Assembly: GCA_023404095.1 (NCBI GenBank)
Contig: JAEYDD010000041.1
Location: 62,001 to 126,000, forward strand
Reading direction: 5' to 3'
DNA from: Pseudomonadota bacterium
GTDB lineage: Bacteria > Pseudomonadota > Alphaproteobacteria > Rhizobiales > Rhizobiaceae
Length of the DNA: 64,000 bases
Shown here: positions 34,796 through 43,789 of the stretch, in pieces
How positions within the stretch are numbered: position 1 is the first letter of the stretch
Layout of the letters: every line of letters starts with the position of its first letter
Made by a program: the position numbers and the translations under genes
The notes under the pieces: generated by a model
What the model saw: only the letters and a program-made list of their open reading frames with translations
Told to the model about the DNA's origin: nothing
Databases searched by the model: none

Positions 34796-36256
34796 TCAGT
34801 CCCGCTCCATGAGGCCCTTAAGCCAGGCGGGATCGAGAACTGCCTCAAGTTCGGCCGCGACACCGTCCAGCGCCTCGTCGACCGACTTGCGATAGTCGAA
34901 GCCGCCGCCCTCGATGCCGAACTCAGCGAGCAGCCGCCCGCGGAACGGGCCGCTGGACATCAGTCCGTGCAGATAGGTGCCGAACACCCGACCGTCCGGC
35001 GAAGTCGCGCCGTCCGGCCGCCCGTCGATGACCACGCTCGGCCGGGCGCAGTCCGGGCCCACCGTTACGCCGAGATGGATCTCGTACCCCTCCAGCGGCA
35101 CGTCGTAGGCGGGCGAATGCGCCTTGCTGTTGCGCACCGTCTTCTCCGGCGCCATCTCGGTCTCGACATCGAGCAGGCCCAGCCCTTCGATCACGCGGTC
35201 GCTGCCTTCGATGCCGAGCGGATCGCGCACCGTCCGCCCCAGCATCTGGTAGCCGCCGCAAATGCCGATGACGCGGCCGCCACGGCGATGATGGGCGGCA
35301 AGGTCGCGGTCCCAGCCCTGCGCCCGGAAATCCTTCAGGTCGCCGATGGTCGATTTCGAACCCGGAAGCACGACGAGGCCGGCATCGGCCGGGAAGCGCT
35401 CACCGGGCCGCACGAAGACAAGGTCTATGTCGCTTTCCTGCCGCAACGGGTCGAGATCGTCGAAATTTGCAATCCGCGGCAGGACAGGCACCGCCACGCG
35501 AAGGGCACCGGCCTTCCCGGCGGCCAAACGCTCCAGCACGACCGAATCTTCCGCCGGCAGCCGCCGCGCGTCCTTCAGCCACGGCACGACCCCGAAACAG
35601 GGCCAGCCGGTATGCTGGCCGATCGCGCGAATGCCGTCGTCGAAAAGCGAGACATCGCCGCGGAACTTGTTGATGAGATAGCCGCTGACCATCGCCATGT
35701 CCTCGTCCGGGAGGATCGCCCTCGTGCCGACGAGCGAGGCGATGACGCCGCCGCGATCGATGTCGCCCACGAGCACGACCGGCACGCCCGCGCGCGTCGC
35801 AAAACCCATGTTAGCGATGTCGCCGGCGCGCAGGTTGATCTCTGCCGGCGATCCGGCCCCCTCCACCACCACGAGGTCCGCGTCGGCACAGACCGTTTCG
35901 AAGCTCTCCATCACCGCGCCGAGCAGCTTCGGTTTGAGTGCCTGGTAGTCGCGCCCCCTCGCCTGACCGTAGACCTGACCCTGCACCACGATCTGGCTGC
36001 CGGTGTCGGATTGCGGCTTCAGCAGCACGGGGTTCATGTGGACGGAAGACGGTACGCGCGCAGCCAGGGCCTGCAGCCACTGCGCCCGCCCGATCTCGCC
36101 ACCATCGTCCGAAACGGCGGCATTGTTGGACATGTTCTGTGGCTTGAAAGGGCGGACCTTCAGGCCACGGTTCGCGGCAATGCGGCACAGTCCGGCCACC
36201 AGTACCGTTTTTCCGACATCCGAGCCGGTTCCCTGCAGCATGATTTTCCGAGTCAT
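34796..36256 (-). CDS. cobQ: Cobyric acid synthase CobQ
   Basis: A 486-residue glutamine amidotransferase that amidates the b, d, e and g side chains of adenosylcobyrinic acid a,c-diamide. The N-terminal dethiobiotin-synthase-like domain has QGTGSDVGKTVLVAG and KPQNMSNNA; the C-terminal glutaminase domain has GICGGYQMLG. ATG at 36256 (MTRKIML) is chosen. It stands alone, not contiguous with the other cob genes. Confidence 0.96.
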   Translation of the reverse strand: MTRKIMLQGTGSDVGKTVLVAGLCRIAANRGLKVRPFKPQNMSNNAAVSDDGGEIGRAQWLQALAARVPSSVHMNPVLLKPQSDTGSQIVVQGQVYGQARGRDYQALKPKLLGAVMESFETVCADADLVVVEGAGSPAEINLRAGDIANMGFATRAGVPVVLVGDIDRGGVIASLVGTRAILPDEDMAMVSGYLINKFRGDVSLFDDGIRAIGQHTGWPCFGVVPWLKDARRLPAEDSVVLERLAAGKAGALRVAVPVLPRIANFDDLDPLRQESDIDLVFVRPGERFPADAGLVVLPGSKSTIGDLKDFRAQGWDRDLAAHHRRGGRVIGICGGYQMLGRTVRDPLGIEGSDRVIEGLGLLDVETEMAPEKTVRNSKAHSPAYDVPLEGYEIHLGVTVGPDCARPSVVIDGRPDGATSPDGRVFGTYLHGLMSSGPFRGRLLAEFGIEGGGFDYRKSVDEALDGVAAELEAVLDPAWLKGLMERD

Positions 36257-36482
36257 ACGCCTCAATTAGCATCGCGCCAGCACACCGCAAAGCCCTGAAA
36301 GCGCCGCGATGTCGCCGCAATGCGCAACCGTCGCGAAGGGGCGCGGCAAAAGCGTTGGCAGGCATATTCCATTTGCGACATGCCATGGCGTTGGCAAATG
36401 CGATTTCACTGCACAGCGGGCCTATATCGCCGGCATGTGAGCCACGGGCCGAACCGTCGCCGACCAACCAGGGAAAAACACC

Positions 36483-36626
36483 ATGCTGTTCATCTTCAGC
36501 AAGCCCAATTTCGTCCAGATCGCATGGAACGGTCTGGCTCCCCGCCATCACTCGCGCGTCCGCAACGTCGTCGACGATGCGCCGCTGGGACCGATCAGCC
36601 TGATCCGCACCCGCAACGTCGGCTGA
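36483..36626 (+). CDS. Small hypothetical protein
   Basis: A 47-residue open frame (MLFIFSKPNFVQIAWN at the start, ISLIRTRNVG at the end) preceded by an AGGGA-type ribosome site. It is basic and amphipathic, and I recognise no family. An inverted repeat CATTTGC...GCAAATG at 36370-36400 lies about 80 bases upstream and a hairpin with flanking A and T runs lies downstream at 36718, which together look like a complete small transcription unit. Confidence 0.5.
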   Translation: MLFIFSKPNFVQIAWNGLAPRHHSRVRNVVDDAPLGPISLIRTRNVG

Positions 36627-37361
36627 GCGAGGGGAACACTGTTTTCGAGCGCCCTCGCCTTGCGGGGGCGTTGCTGCTTCTTGAGGCGGAGTGAATCTGG
36701 CAGCGAAAACAAAAAAAGCCGCGGGCGCCCGGCGGGGCGTCCCACGGCCTTTCGGATGCAAAACGCGCATCGTCGAATGATCGACCCCGGTACGCACTAC
36801 CTGATCCGGGGATGGGCAAGGATCACCTGCCGCGTCACCAGTGATAGCTCCACATCGTTACTGGATCGTTATTAAGACCTTAAACAAAGATAAATTGCGC
36901 ATTTTTTAGCGCGATCCCCGAAAAACCCGCCCAAAGCATAACCGGCGCTTTCAGGACAGCAAATGTCCCGATCGGAATATCCGGCGGCGCCCATGCGACG
37001 CCGGCCTGCCTGGGCAACGCCCATCCGTGAGCAAAAGCTCATTTTTTGATCGCACCCATGCCGATTTCGCCGGCGCTGCCTCTCCTGCGGATCGAACCCG
37101 GATTTGTCGCTGCGACGCTGTACGGTTGATTTCTTTGCGGGAATCCTTACGCTGCCTTCAGCGATGAAACAGGCGAGGCAGTGACAGGGTTCCGCTGCCG
37201 GCTGACAAGAACTCGAGTCGCTGCAAGCAGGGTTTCGACTTGCCCGACCCGGTTCTTCGACCCCAGCCTGCCGAACGTATCGATCGGGCCGCAAGGGAGG
37301 CGTACGGCTTCTTCACCGTCCGGAACAGATAACCGCATCAAGACTGGGAGATCGCACAACC
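36627..37361. other. 735-base non-coding stretch upstream of the betaine-type ABC transporter
   Basis: No credible gene. It contains the hairpin at 36718, a CCCCGG/CCGGGG stem at 36785-36811, a CCAGT/ACTGG stem at 36838-36864, and an AT-rich block at about 36865-36912, unusual for this GC-rich window. It could hold the transporter promoter and leader or a small RNA; nothing more specific can be supported. Confidence 0.45.
36718..36749. terminator. Bidirectional-type terminator hairpin
   Basis: A run of A, then an imperfect stem GCCGCGGGCG/CGTCCCACGGC around GGCGG, then TTTC. The A run upstream and T run downstream suit termination of the small plus-strand gene and possibly of minus-strand transcripts. 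Confidence 0.5.
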
Positions 37362-38360
37362 ATGAAGACGCTGCTTGCTTCTACCGTCCTAGCCGTCGGC
37401 CTCTACGCCGGGGCAGGTTCCGCACAGGCTGCCGATTGCGGCAGTGTATCCATTGCCGAGATGAACTGGGCTTCGGCCGGCGTCGCGGCCTATGTCGACA
37501 AGATCATTCTCGAAAGCGGCTACGGCTGCACGGTGACGCTGGTTACAGGCGACACCATGCCCACCTTTACCTCGATGTCGGAAAAGGCCGAGCCGGACGT
37601 GGCCCCGGAACTGTGGGTGAACTCGTTCCGCACGGCCCTTGACGCTGCGGTCAAGGACGGAAGCCTGATCCAGGCCGCCCCCCTGCTGTCGGAAGGCGGC
37701 GTCGAAGGCTGGTGGATTCCGAAGTTCCTCGCCGACGCCCACCCGGACATCAAGACCGTTCAGGATGCACTGAAACATCCCGAACTGTTCCCCGCGCCGG
37801 AAGACGCTTCCCGTGCTGCCGTTCACAACTGCCCGTCGGGCTGGAACTGCCAGGTTTCCACCGCCAACCTCTACAAGGCCCTGAACGCCGAAGCGGCCGG
37901 CTTCGACCTGGTCGACACCGGTTCCGCCGCAGGCCTTGACGGCTCGATCGCCAACGCCTTCGAAAAGAAGACCGGCTGGCTCGGCTACTACTGGGCCCCG
38001 ACCGCTATTCTCGGCAAGTACGAGATGACCAAGCTCTCCTTCGGCGTCGAGCACGACAAGAAGGAATGGGACGCCTGCACCGCGATCCCGGATTGCCCGG
38101 CCCCGAAGGTCAACGCCTATCCGGTCTCCGACGTCTACACGGTCGTCACAAAGGCCTTCGCCGACAAGGCGGGCGTCGCGATGGACTACATGAAGACGCG
38201 CCAGTGGGACAACCAGACGGTCGGCAAGGTGCTGGCCTGGATGGTCGAGAACCAGGGCACGAACGAGGATGGCGCCAAGTACTTCCTCGAAAACAACCCC
38301 GACATGTGGACGAAATGGGTTACGCCTGACGTCGCCGAGAAGGTCAAGGCGTCTCTCTGA
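37362..38360 (+). CDS. Periplasmic binding protein of a glycine betaine/choline/proline ABC transporter
   Basis: A 332-residue OpuAC/ProX-family solute-binding protein with a signal peptide cleaved after SAQA (about residue 23). Aromatic-rich segments (EMNWAS, EGWWIPKF, GYYWAP) suit a cation-pi cage for a quaternary ammonium. A strong hairpin terminator lies between it and the permease, typical where the binding protein is made in excess. In this setting a betaine-like substrate for the downstream methyl-transfer genes is likely but inferred. Confidence 0.92.
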   Translation: MKTLLASTVLAVGLYAGAGSAQAADCGSVSIAEMNWASAGVAAYVDKIILESGYGCTVTLVTGDTMPTFTSMSEKAEPDVAPELWVNSFRTALDAAVKDGSLIQAAPLLSEGGVEGWWIPKFLADAHPDIKTVQDALKHPELFPAPEDASRAAVHNCPSGWNCQVSTANLYKALNAEAAGFDLVDTGSAAGLDGSIANAFEKKTGWLGYYWAPTAILGKYEMTKLSFGVEHDKKEWDACTAIPDCPAPKVNAYPVSDVYTVVTKAFADKAGVAMDYMKTRQWDNQTVGKVLAWMVENQGTNEDGAKYFLENNPDMWTKWVTPDVAEKVKASL

Positions 38361-38372
38361 CAGGCTCGATCG

Positions 38373-38404
38373 AGGGCCGGCGATCGCCCGCCGGCCCTCT
38401 TTCA
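38373..38404 (+). terminator. Terminator/attenuator after the binding-protein gene
   Basis: A perfect 11-bp stem GAGGGCCGGCG/CGCCGGCCCTC with a 6-base loop followed by TTTCATT, 12 bases after the stop codon. It likely causes partial termination before the permease and ATPase genes. Confidence 0.8.
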
Positions 38405-38613
38405 TTGTCACGCGACGAAGGCAGGACGGGTTTCCGCCTCGAATTGCTAACAGAGAAAGCAAGGTCGCAAACAGCACATGAATGCCGCGGGCTTCATGGG
38501 ACAAAGATAAAAAAGGCCGGAACGAAAACAAGAACAGCGGCCCGGAGGTGAAAGCGCGCACGAGGCGGCGGAAGCGATCCGGAGTCAGCAATCGGCAGAC
38601 AAAGGGGATTGAT

Positions 38614-39522
38614 ATGGCATTGTGCGACAGCTTGCCGGCACTGCTCTGCAAGTTTCCCGCGCTGAGCGACTCCACCATTCGCGCAGGCCGCAAGACAATA
38701 GACGACGGTTTCCGCGCCTTCGTCCGCTCCTACAGCTCCATCATCGACGCGGCCGTCCAGCCGTTGCAGGTCTTCCTGAACTTTCTCGAACGGCTGTTCG
38801 TCACCTCGCCCTGGCCGATCATCCTGATCGTAATGCTGGTCATCGTCTATCTCGGCAGCCGCAGCATCCGCGTCATGATCGGCACGGCGGTCGCCATGTA
38901 TTTCATTGGCCTGTTCGGGCTGTGGAACGACGCGATGGTGACACTCGCCATGACCACCGTCTGCACAATCTTTGCCGTGCTGCTCGGCATCCCGATCGGT
39001 ATCCTTATGGCGCGCTTCGACCGGGTCCAGGCGGTCGTCAACCCGGTCCTCGACGTGATGCAGACGATGCCGAGCTTTGTCTACCTCATCCCCGTCGTCA
39101 TGATTTTTGGCATCGGCAAGGTGCCGGGCATGATCGCCGTCGTCATCTACGCCGTTCCGCCGATGATCCGGCTGACCAATCTCGGCATCCGCCTCGTCGA
39201 CAAGGAAGTCCTGGAAGCGGCCGACGCCTTCGGTTCGTCCGGCTGGCAGAAGCTGAAGAACGTGCAGATCCCGCTTGCGCTTCCCACCATCATGGCCGGC
39301 ATCAACCAGACGATCATGATGTCGCTGGCGATGGTCGTCGTCGCCTCGATGGTGGGCGTGGGTGGGCTGGGCAAGAACGTTCTCGGCGCGATCAACAACC
39401 AGTTCTTCACCGTCGGGTTCCTCAACGGCTTTGCGCTCGTCGCGATCGCCATCATTTTCGACCGTACCAGCCAGGCCTTTGGCAAGCGCCTGCAGAAGCA
39501 TTCGGAGGTAGTCCATGGCTAG
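38614..39522 (+). CDS. Permease of the quaternary-amine ABC transporter (ProW-like)
   Basis: A 302-residue inner-membrane permease with about 6-7 helices and the EAA-type coupling loop (EAADAFGSSGWQKLKNVQIP). ATG at 38614 (MALCDSLPALL) has AGGGG upstream; the longer in-frame opening begins in basic, low-complexity sequence and is rejected. It overlaps the ATPase gene by 8 bases. Confidence 0.92.
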   Translation: MALCDSLPALLCKFPALSDSTIRAGRKTIDDGFRAFVRSYSSIIDAAVQPLQVFLNFLERLFVTSPWPIILIVMLVIVYLGSRSIRVMIGTAVAMYFIGLFGLWNDAMVTLAMTTVCTIFAVLLGIPIGILMARFDRVQAVVNPVLDVMQTMPSFVYLIPVVMIFGIGKVPGMIAVVIYAVPPMIRLTNLGIRLVDKEVLEAADAFGSSGWQKLKNVQIPLALPTIMAGINQTIMMSLAMVVVASMVGVGGLGKNVLGAINNQFFTVGFLNGFALVAIAIIFDRTSQAFGKRLQKHSEVVHG

Positions 39523-40567
39523 TCATGCCATCGAAATCAAAAGCCTGTACAAGATCTTCGGCCCGCGGGGCGCCGATTATATCGACCAGGTGAAATCCGG
39601 ACTATCCAAGGCCGAACTGAACGCGAAGTACGGCCATGTCCTCGGCCTGCAGGACATCAACATCTCCATGCCGGCCGGCGGCGTCATGGTGGTCATGGGG
39701 CTTTCGGGCTCGGGCAAGTCGACGCTGATCCGCCACATCAACCGGCTGATCGAACCGACCTCCGGCGAGGTGCTCTACGACGGCGTCGACGTCTGTCGCA
39801 TGAACGACCGAGACCTGCGCCAGTTCCGCCGCCACAAGACGGCGATGGTGTTTCAGAAATTCGCGCTTCTGCCGCACAGGACCGTGGTCGAAAATACCGT
39901 CTACGGGCTGGAGATCCAGGGCGTTCCGGCGGCAGAAAGCGAAAAGCGCGCCCGCTACTGGATCGACCGAGTCGGTCTCTCGGGCTTCGAGAACCACTAC
40001 CCCAACCAGCTTTCCGGCGGCATGCAGCAGCGCGTCGGCCTGGCCCGCGCGCTCACCAACGATGCCGAGATCCTTCTGATGGACGAAGCCTATTCCGCGC
40101 TCGACCCGCTGATCCGCGTCGACATGCAGACGGTTCTCCTCGAACTGCAGAAGGAACTGAAGAAGACCGTGGTCTTCATCACCCACGATCTCGACGAGGC
40201 GCTCAGGCTCGGCGACAAGATCGCCATCTTGCGCGATGGCCGCGTGGTCCAGCAGGGTACCGGCCAGGAGATCGTGTTGAAACCGGCCGACGACTACATC
40301 ACCGCTTTCGTGAAGGAGGTGAACCGCGGCCGGGTCATCAACGTCGAGACGATCATGAAGCCGATGGCCGGCAATCCGGAAGGCATGCCCGTCGCCAAGG
40401 GCACGATTCTCGAAGCTGCGGCCCGCGCGATGACGGCGGCGGGTCAGTCGACCGCCCATGTGCTCGACGAGGCAAGCCGGCCGGTCGGCACGGTCTCGCT
40501 CGACACGATTATCGCTGCGATGGTGACGCCAACGAGCCACGGGGCCGAGGCGCAGGAGGCGGCGTGA
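39515..40567 (+). CDS. ATP-binding subunit of the quaternary-amine ABC transporter (ProV-like)
   Basis: A 350-residue ABC ATPase of the ProV/ChoV group. The long N-terminal pre-domain, Walker A GLSGSGKST, signature LSGGMQQR and Walker B EILLMDEAYSALD are complete. The C-terminal part (about residues 270-340) is a short CBS-like region as in osmoregulated betaine importers. It overlaps the permease gene and ends the transporter operon. Confidence 0.94.
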   Translation: MASHAIEIKSLYKIFGPRGADYIDQVKSGLSKAELNAKYGHVLGLQDINISMPAGGVMVVMGLSGSGKSTLIRHINRLIEPTSGEVLYDGVDVCRMNDRDLRQFRRHKTAMVFQKFALLPHRTVVENTVYGLEIQGVPAAESEKRARYWIDRVGLSGFENHYPNQLSGGMQQRVGLARALTNDAEILLMDEAYSALDPLIRVDMQTVLLELQKELKKTVVFITHDLDEALRLGDKIAILRDGRVVQQGTGQEIVLKPADDYITAFVKEVNRGRVINVETIMKPMAGNPEGMPVAKGTILEAAARAMTAAGQSTAHVLDEASRPVGTVSLDTIIAAMVTPTSHGAEAQEAA

Positions 40568-40885
40568 GGCGAAGCCGGAACCGGTCCGGCAGGGTCGCCA
40601 GCAATTCTCGACATCGCGGACCAGCTCCGCGATCTGGTAGACCATGCCTGCCGCACGGCAACCTTCACTCTAGAGCTTCCGGCGCATGGCGGCGCCTCCC
40701 CGCCACGAGGAACGCCAGCTCGGATGCAACGCGCAACGCCTTGAGACCACCCCGACAGCTTTGTTTTGGCGCCGGCGCAGTTGCTGCCTTGCCAGGACAT
40801 AAAGAAATCTTTATATCCTCACCCACTATGAGGACCTCAGCGTTCGACCGCCGGACGGTTGGGCGCGTGACAGGAAAGTGACCCG
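40568..40885. other. Regulatory gap before bmt
   Basis: A 318-base region without a gene between the transporter operon and bmt. Its clear feature is the 24-bp palindrome listed separately. A CTCTAGAGC segment at about 40668-40676 recalls short dispersed rhizobial repeats. Confidence 0.5.
40795..40818. promoter_or_regulatory. 24-bp palindromic operator candidate upstream of bmt
   Basis: The core ATAAAGAAATCTTTAT is nearly perfectly symmetrical and is extended by GGA on the left and TCC on the right. It lies 67 bases upstream of the bmt start. AT-rich dyads of this kind are bound by ArsR/SmtB-type winged-helix repressors; methionine-cycle genes of alphaproteobacteria are known to be controlled by the SAH-sensing ArsR-family SahR. 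Assignment to SahR is inference; no such regulator gene lies in the window. Confidence 0.65.
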
Positions 40886-41905
40886 ATGACGACCGAAAGC
40901 AATGCGCTCGCCGCCCTTCTTGCCGAGAAGCCCTTCCTGCTCGCCGATGGCGCCACCGGAACGTCGCTGTTCGCCATGGGGCTGGAAGCCGGCGAGGCAC
41001 CCGAGCTCTGGAACGAGGCGAAGCCGGACAACATCACCAAGCTGCACCGGGACTTCGTCGATGCCGGCGCCGACATCATCCTGACCAACACCTTCGGCGG
41101 CACCCGCCACCGGCTGAAACTTCACAATGCGCAGGACAGGGTCTTCGCGCTCAACAAGCGCGCGGCCGAAATCGCCCGCGCCGTTGCAGAAAATGCGCCG
41201 CGCAAGGTGATCGTCGCCGGTTCCGTCGGCCCGACCGGCGAGCTGCTGGTTCCGCTCGGGGCGCTGACCTACGAGGATGCCGTGGCCGCCTTCGCCGAGC
41301 AGATCGAGGGCCTGAAGGCCGGAGGTGCCGACGTCGCCTGGATCGAGACGATGTCTTCGCCCGAAGAGATCCGCGCGGCCGCCGAAGCCGCCGTCAAGGT
41401 CGGCCTGCCCTTCGTCTACACCGGCTCGTTCGATACGGCCGGTAAGACAATGATGGGCCTGCATCCGAAGGATATCCACAGCGTCGCCGGCGATATCGGC
41501 GAAGGCCCGCTGGCAGTGGGGGCCAACTGCGGCGTCGGTGCCTCCGACATCCTCTCCTCGCTGCTCGACATGACCGGGGCCGATCCGTCCGCGACCATCG
41601 TCGTCAAGGGCAACTGCGGCATCCCGGAGTACCGCGGCGCCGAGATCCACTATTCCGGCACGCCACCGCTGATGGCCGAATATGCCAGGCTCGCCCGCGA
41701 CGCCGGTGCCCGCATCATCGGCGGCTGCTGCGGCACCTCCTGCGAACACCTCGCGGCCATGCGCGAGGCGCTGGACGCCCACGAACCGCGTCAGCGCCCG
41801 ACGCTGGAAACGATCATCGAGGTGATCGGGCCCTTGCGTAACAAAAGCGCCAACGAGACCCCCGCCGCCCCCACCCGCGAACGCGGCCGCCGCGGCCGGA
41901 GTTGA
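40886..41905 (+). CDS. bmt: Betaine/methyl donor:homocysteine S-methyltransferase
   Basis: A 339-residue zinc-dependent homocysteine S-methyltransferase (pfam S-methyl_trans). DGATGT near residue 21, TNTFGG, GANCGVG and the C-terminal GGCCGTS supply the substrate loop and the Cys zinc ligands. It resembles the rhizobial betaine-homocysteine methyltransferase (bmt of Sinorhizobium). The last 20 residues are an Arg/Gly-rich extension (TRERGRRGRS), also seen on three corrinoid-system enzymes in this window. Likely product: methionine plus dimethylglycine. Confidence 0.88.
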   Translation: MTTESNALAALLAEKPFLLADGATGTSLFAMGLEAGEAPELWNEAKPDNITKLHRDFVDAGADIILTNTFGGTRHRLKLHNAQDRVFALNKRAAEIARAVAENAPRKVIVAGSVGPTGELLVPLGALTYEDAVAAFAEQIEGLKAGGADVAWIETMSSPEEIRAAAEAAVKVGLPFVYTGSFDTAGKTMMGLHPKDIHSVAGDIGEGPLAVGANCGVGASDILSSLLDMTGADPSATIVVKGNCGIPEYRGAEIHYSGTPPLMAEYARLARDAGARIIGGCCGTSCEHLAAMREALDAHEPRQRPTLETIIEVIGPLRNKSANETPAAPTRERGRRGRS

Positions 41906-42306
41906 GCGGTCCAAGGTCCCGCGAGGCAGAAAGCTCGGCCGCTGCGCGCCTCCTGGCCCTCGAGCGCAACGTCGCCGCGCTTTGCCAACTGCGTATGACC
42001 TGCGGCGCATTTACGTCCGCCCTGAAAAGGCCCGTCATCGCCCCGCGTGCGTGATGGTCGCGCCCCCACTGAGACCCGATCCGCCTCTGGCACTCAAGCG
42101 GTGCGTTGGGCCTTCGCCGGCCCCACGCACGCGGGGGGATAGCGAGCGAGCGGCCGGATCGACCTTGCCGTGATGCCGATGCCGCCGAGCGACCGCGGGC
42201 GGCGTCGGTTGACAAATGGGTTGCAGCCCATAATCTGCATGCACGCCTTTGAGATCGACACCGTTTTTGCGGAGACAAGGTTCATGCAGGTGCCCCGCAG
42301 ATCCGT
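41906..42306. other. Structured non-coding gap upstream of an orphan binding protein
   Basis: A 401-base region with no gene. A strong hairpin at 42101-42130 (GTGCGTTGGGCC/GGCCCCACGCAC) has a 3' arm that can instead pair, as CACGCACGCGGGG (42124-42136), with CCCCGCGTGCGTG at 42041-42053. The two structures are mutually exclusive. Confidence 0.55.
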
Positions 42307-43185
42307 ATGGCCAAGCGCATGAGACGGTTTCTGCTGGCGATCCCTGCCCTTTGCCTCTCGGCTTTCGCGACCGTTGCCGCAACACTCGACACGATTGCCG
42401 AGCGTGGAACTGTGCGCATCGGCTACATTGCCGACCAGGCGCCCTTTTCCTACGGCAAGCCGGGGGCTGAACCGGCGGGATATGCCATCGACCTCTGCGG
42501 CAAGATCGCCGACGAGATCGAGCACCAGTTTCCTCAGCTAAGACGCGAATATGTCGAGACGACGCTCGCCGACGGCTTCGACGCCGTGAAGAATGAGGAG
42601 ATCGACTTGCTGTGCGGGTCCATCACCGTGAACCTGGAGAGGCGCGAGATCGTCGATTTCTCCCAGCCGATCTTCCTCACCGGGGCCAGCGCGCTGCTGC
42701 GGAAGGATTCGCCCAGTTACCTGCAGGCACTCTTTCTCGACGGCCCCGCCGTTCAAGCTGTCAGCGAGCGCGTTGCCACAAACGTCATCGGTATGCGCGC
42801 AAACACGACGACGGCGGCGACGCTTCGCGAGGCACTGGCGATCCAGGAATCGGAGACGAAGCTAACCGATTTCAGCACGCACGAGGACGGCCTCAAGGCG
42901 CTGGAGGGCCGCAAGATCGATGCCTACATCGCAGACCAGGCGCTGCTCATCAGCCTGGCGAAGCGGGCGCGCGATCCGTCCTCGCTTACGGTCGGCGATC
43001 GCATGTTCACGCATGAACCCTATGCCATCGCGTTGCGTCGCAACGACGCCGACTTCCGCTTGCTGGCGGACCGCGCGCTGACGGATTTCTACATGTCGGA
43101 CGATTTTCTGCCGCTGCTGGAGAGCTACTTCGGGGCCGAGGCGCCGACGCTGCACACGCAAATCATCATGCAGCACGTACCCTAG
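42307..43185 (+). CDS. Orphan amino-acid-type periplasmic binding protein
   Basis: A 292-residue SBP family 3 protein with a signal peptide (to about residue 25, FATVAA) and the typical RIGYIADQAPFSY opening. GFDAVKNEEIDLLCGSITVN-like and VDFSQP features follow. No permease or ATPase gene is adjacent, so it is an orphan or serves a distant transporter. An alternative start is the ATG at 42319. Confidence 0.85.
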   Translation: MAKRMRRFLLAIPALCLSAFATVAATLDTIAERGTVRIGYIADQAPFSYGKPGAEPAGYAIDLCGKIADEIEHQFPQLRREYVETTLADGFDAVKNEEIDLLCGSITVNLERREIVDFSQPIFLTGASALLRKDSPSYLQALFLDGPAVQAVSERVATNVIGMRANTTTAATLREALAIQESETKLTDFSTHEDGLKALEGRKIDAYIADQALLISLAKRARDPSSLTVGDRMFTHEPYAIALRRNDADFRLLADRALTDFYMSDDFLPLLESYFGAEAPTLHTQIIMQHVP

Positions 43186-43346
43186 GCACACGCGTCGGGC
43201 TTCCACCGCCGCAGGTGGTCAGTAGCGCCAATGCCACGCAGCCCCGAATTACGGCACGGCCAACCCATCTCTTGCCTTCAGCGCTTGCACGCCTCCTCGC
43301 CCTCCACTATCCGGGACTCCCACAGAGATTCGCTGGAGCCGTCCGC

Positions 43347-43688
43347 ATGAATGCAGCTGTTTTTCCCGACCGGGGGACGATCGCCGAGAAGCTTGCAACC
43401 CATGGGGAAGCCGAGCAGTCGTTCTTACGTTTGCTGCTGGAGAATCCATCGCAGGACGAAGGCCTGCTGGCCGGACTCGACCTCCATCTGGCGCGTGCGG
43501 CGGAAAGCAAGTTCCTGAATTCGCTGAAACTGGAAAGGCTCGGCGAGTGGCTTGGCAACACGGCGCCGGCGCGTCTGCAGATGCGGCTGATGGAAGCCGC
43601 GCGCTCCAGCCAACACCCTGCGCACCAGGCCTTTCGCGCCGGGCTCACCCGTTCCGGCGGTTTGGAGAGGGCCTTCCCCAAGGTCTGA
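43347..43688 (+). CDS. Hypothetical helical protein
   Basis: A 113-residue protein with no recognised domain, rich in Ala, Leu, Arg and Glu and probably all-helical (EAEQSFLRLLLENP, LERLGEWLGNTAP). ATG at 43347 has GGAG 9 bases upstream; the in-frame opening from 43215 lacks a good ribosome site. Codon pattern is consistent with a real gene but evidence is modest. Confidence 0.55.
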   Translation: MNAAVFPDRGTIAEKLATHGEAEQSFLRLLLENPSQDEGLLAGLDLHLARAAESKFLNSLKLERLGEWLGNTAPARLQMRLMEAARSSQHPAHQAFRAGLTRSGGLERAFPKV

Positions 43689-43789
43689 TGCTCCGGGCCT
43701 GAACTCTTCGGCCCTGCGTTTCCGACGCCCGGCCGTTCTGGGACGTGCGGCGCCTGCGATTCCTTGGCGGGGCGGCAAGCTAAGTCGCC

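Noticed and set aside
36872..37294. 140-residue minus-strand frame in the gap before the ABC transporter
   Set aside because: No ribosome site, no domain, and unusual composition; treated as non-coding.
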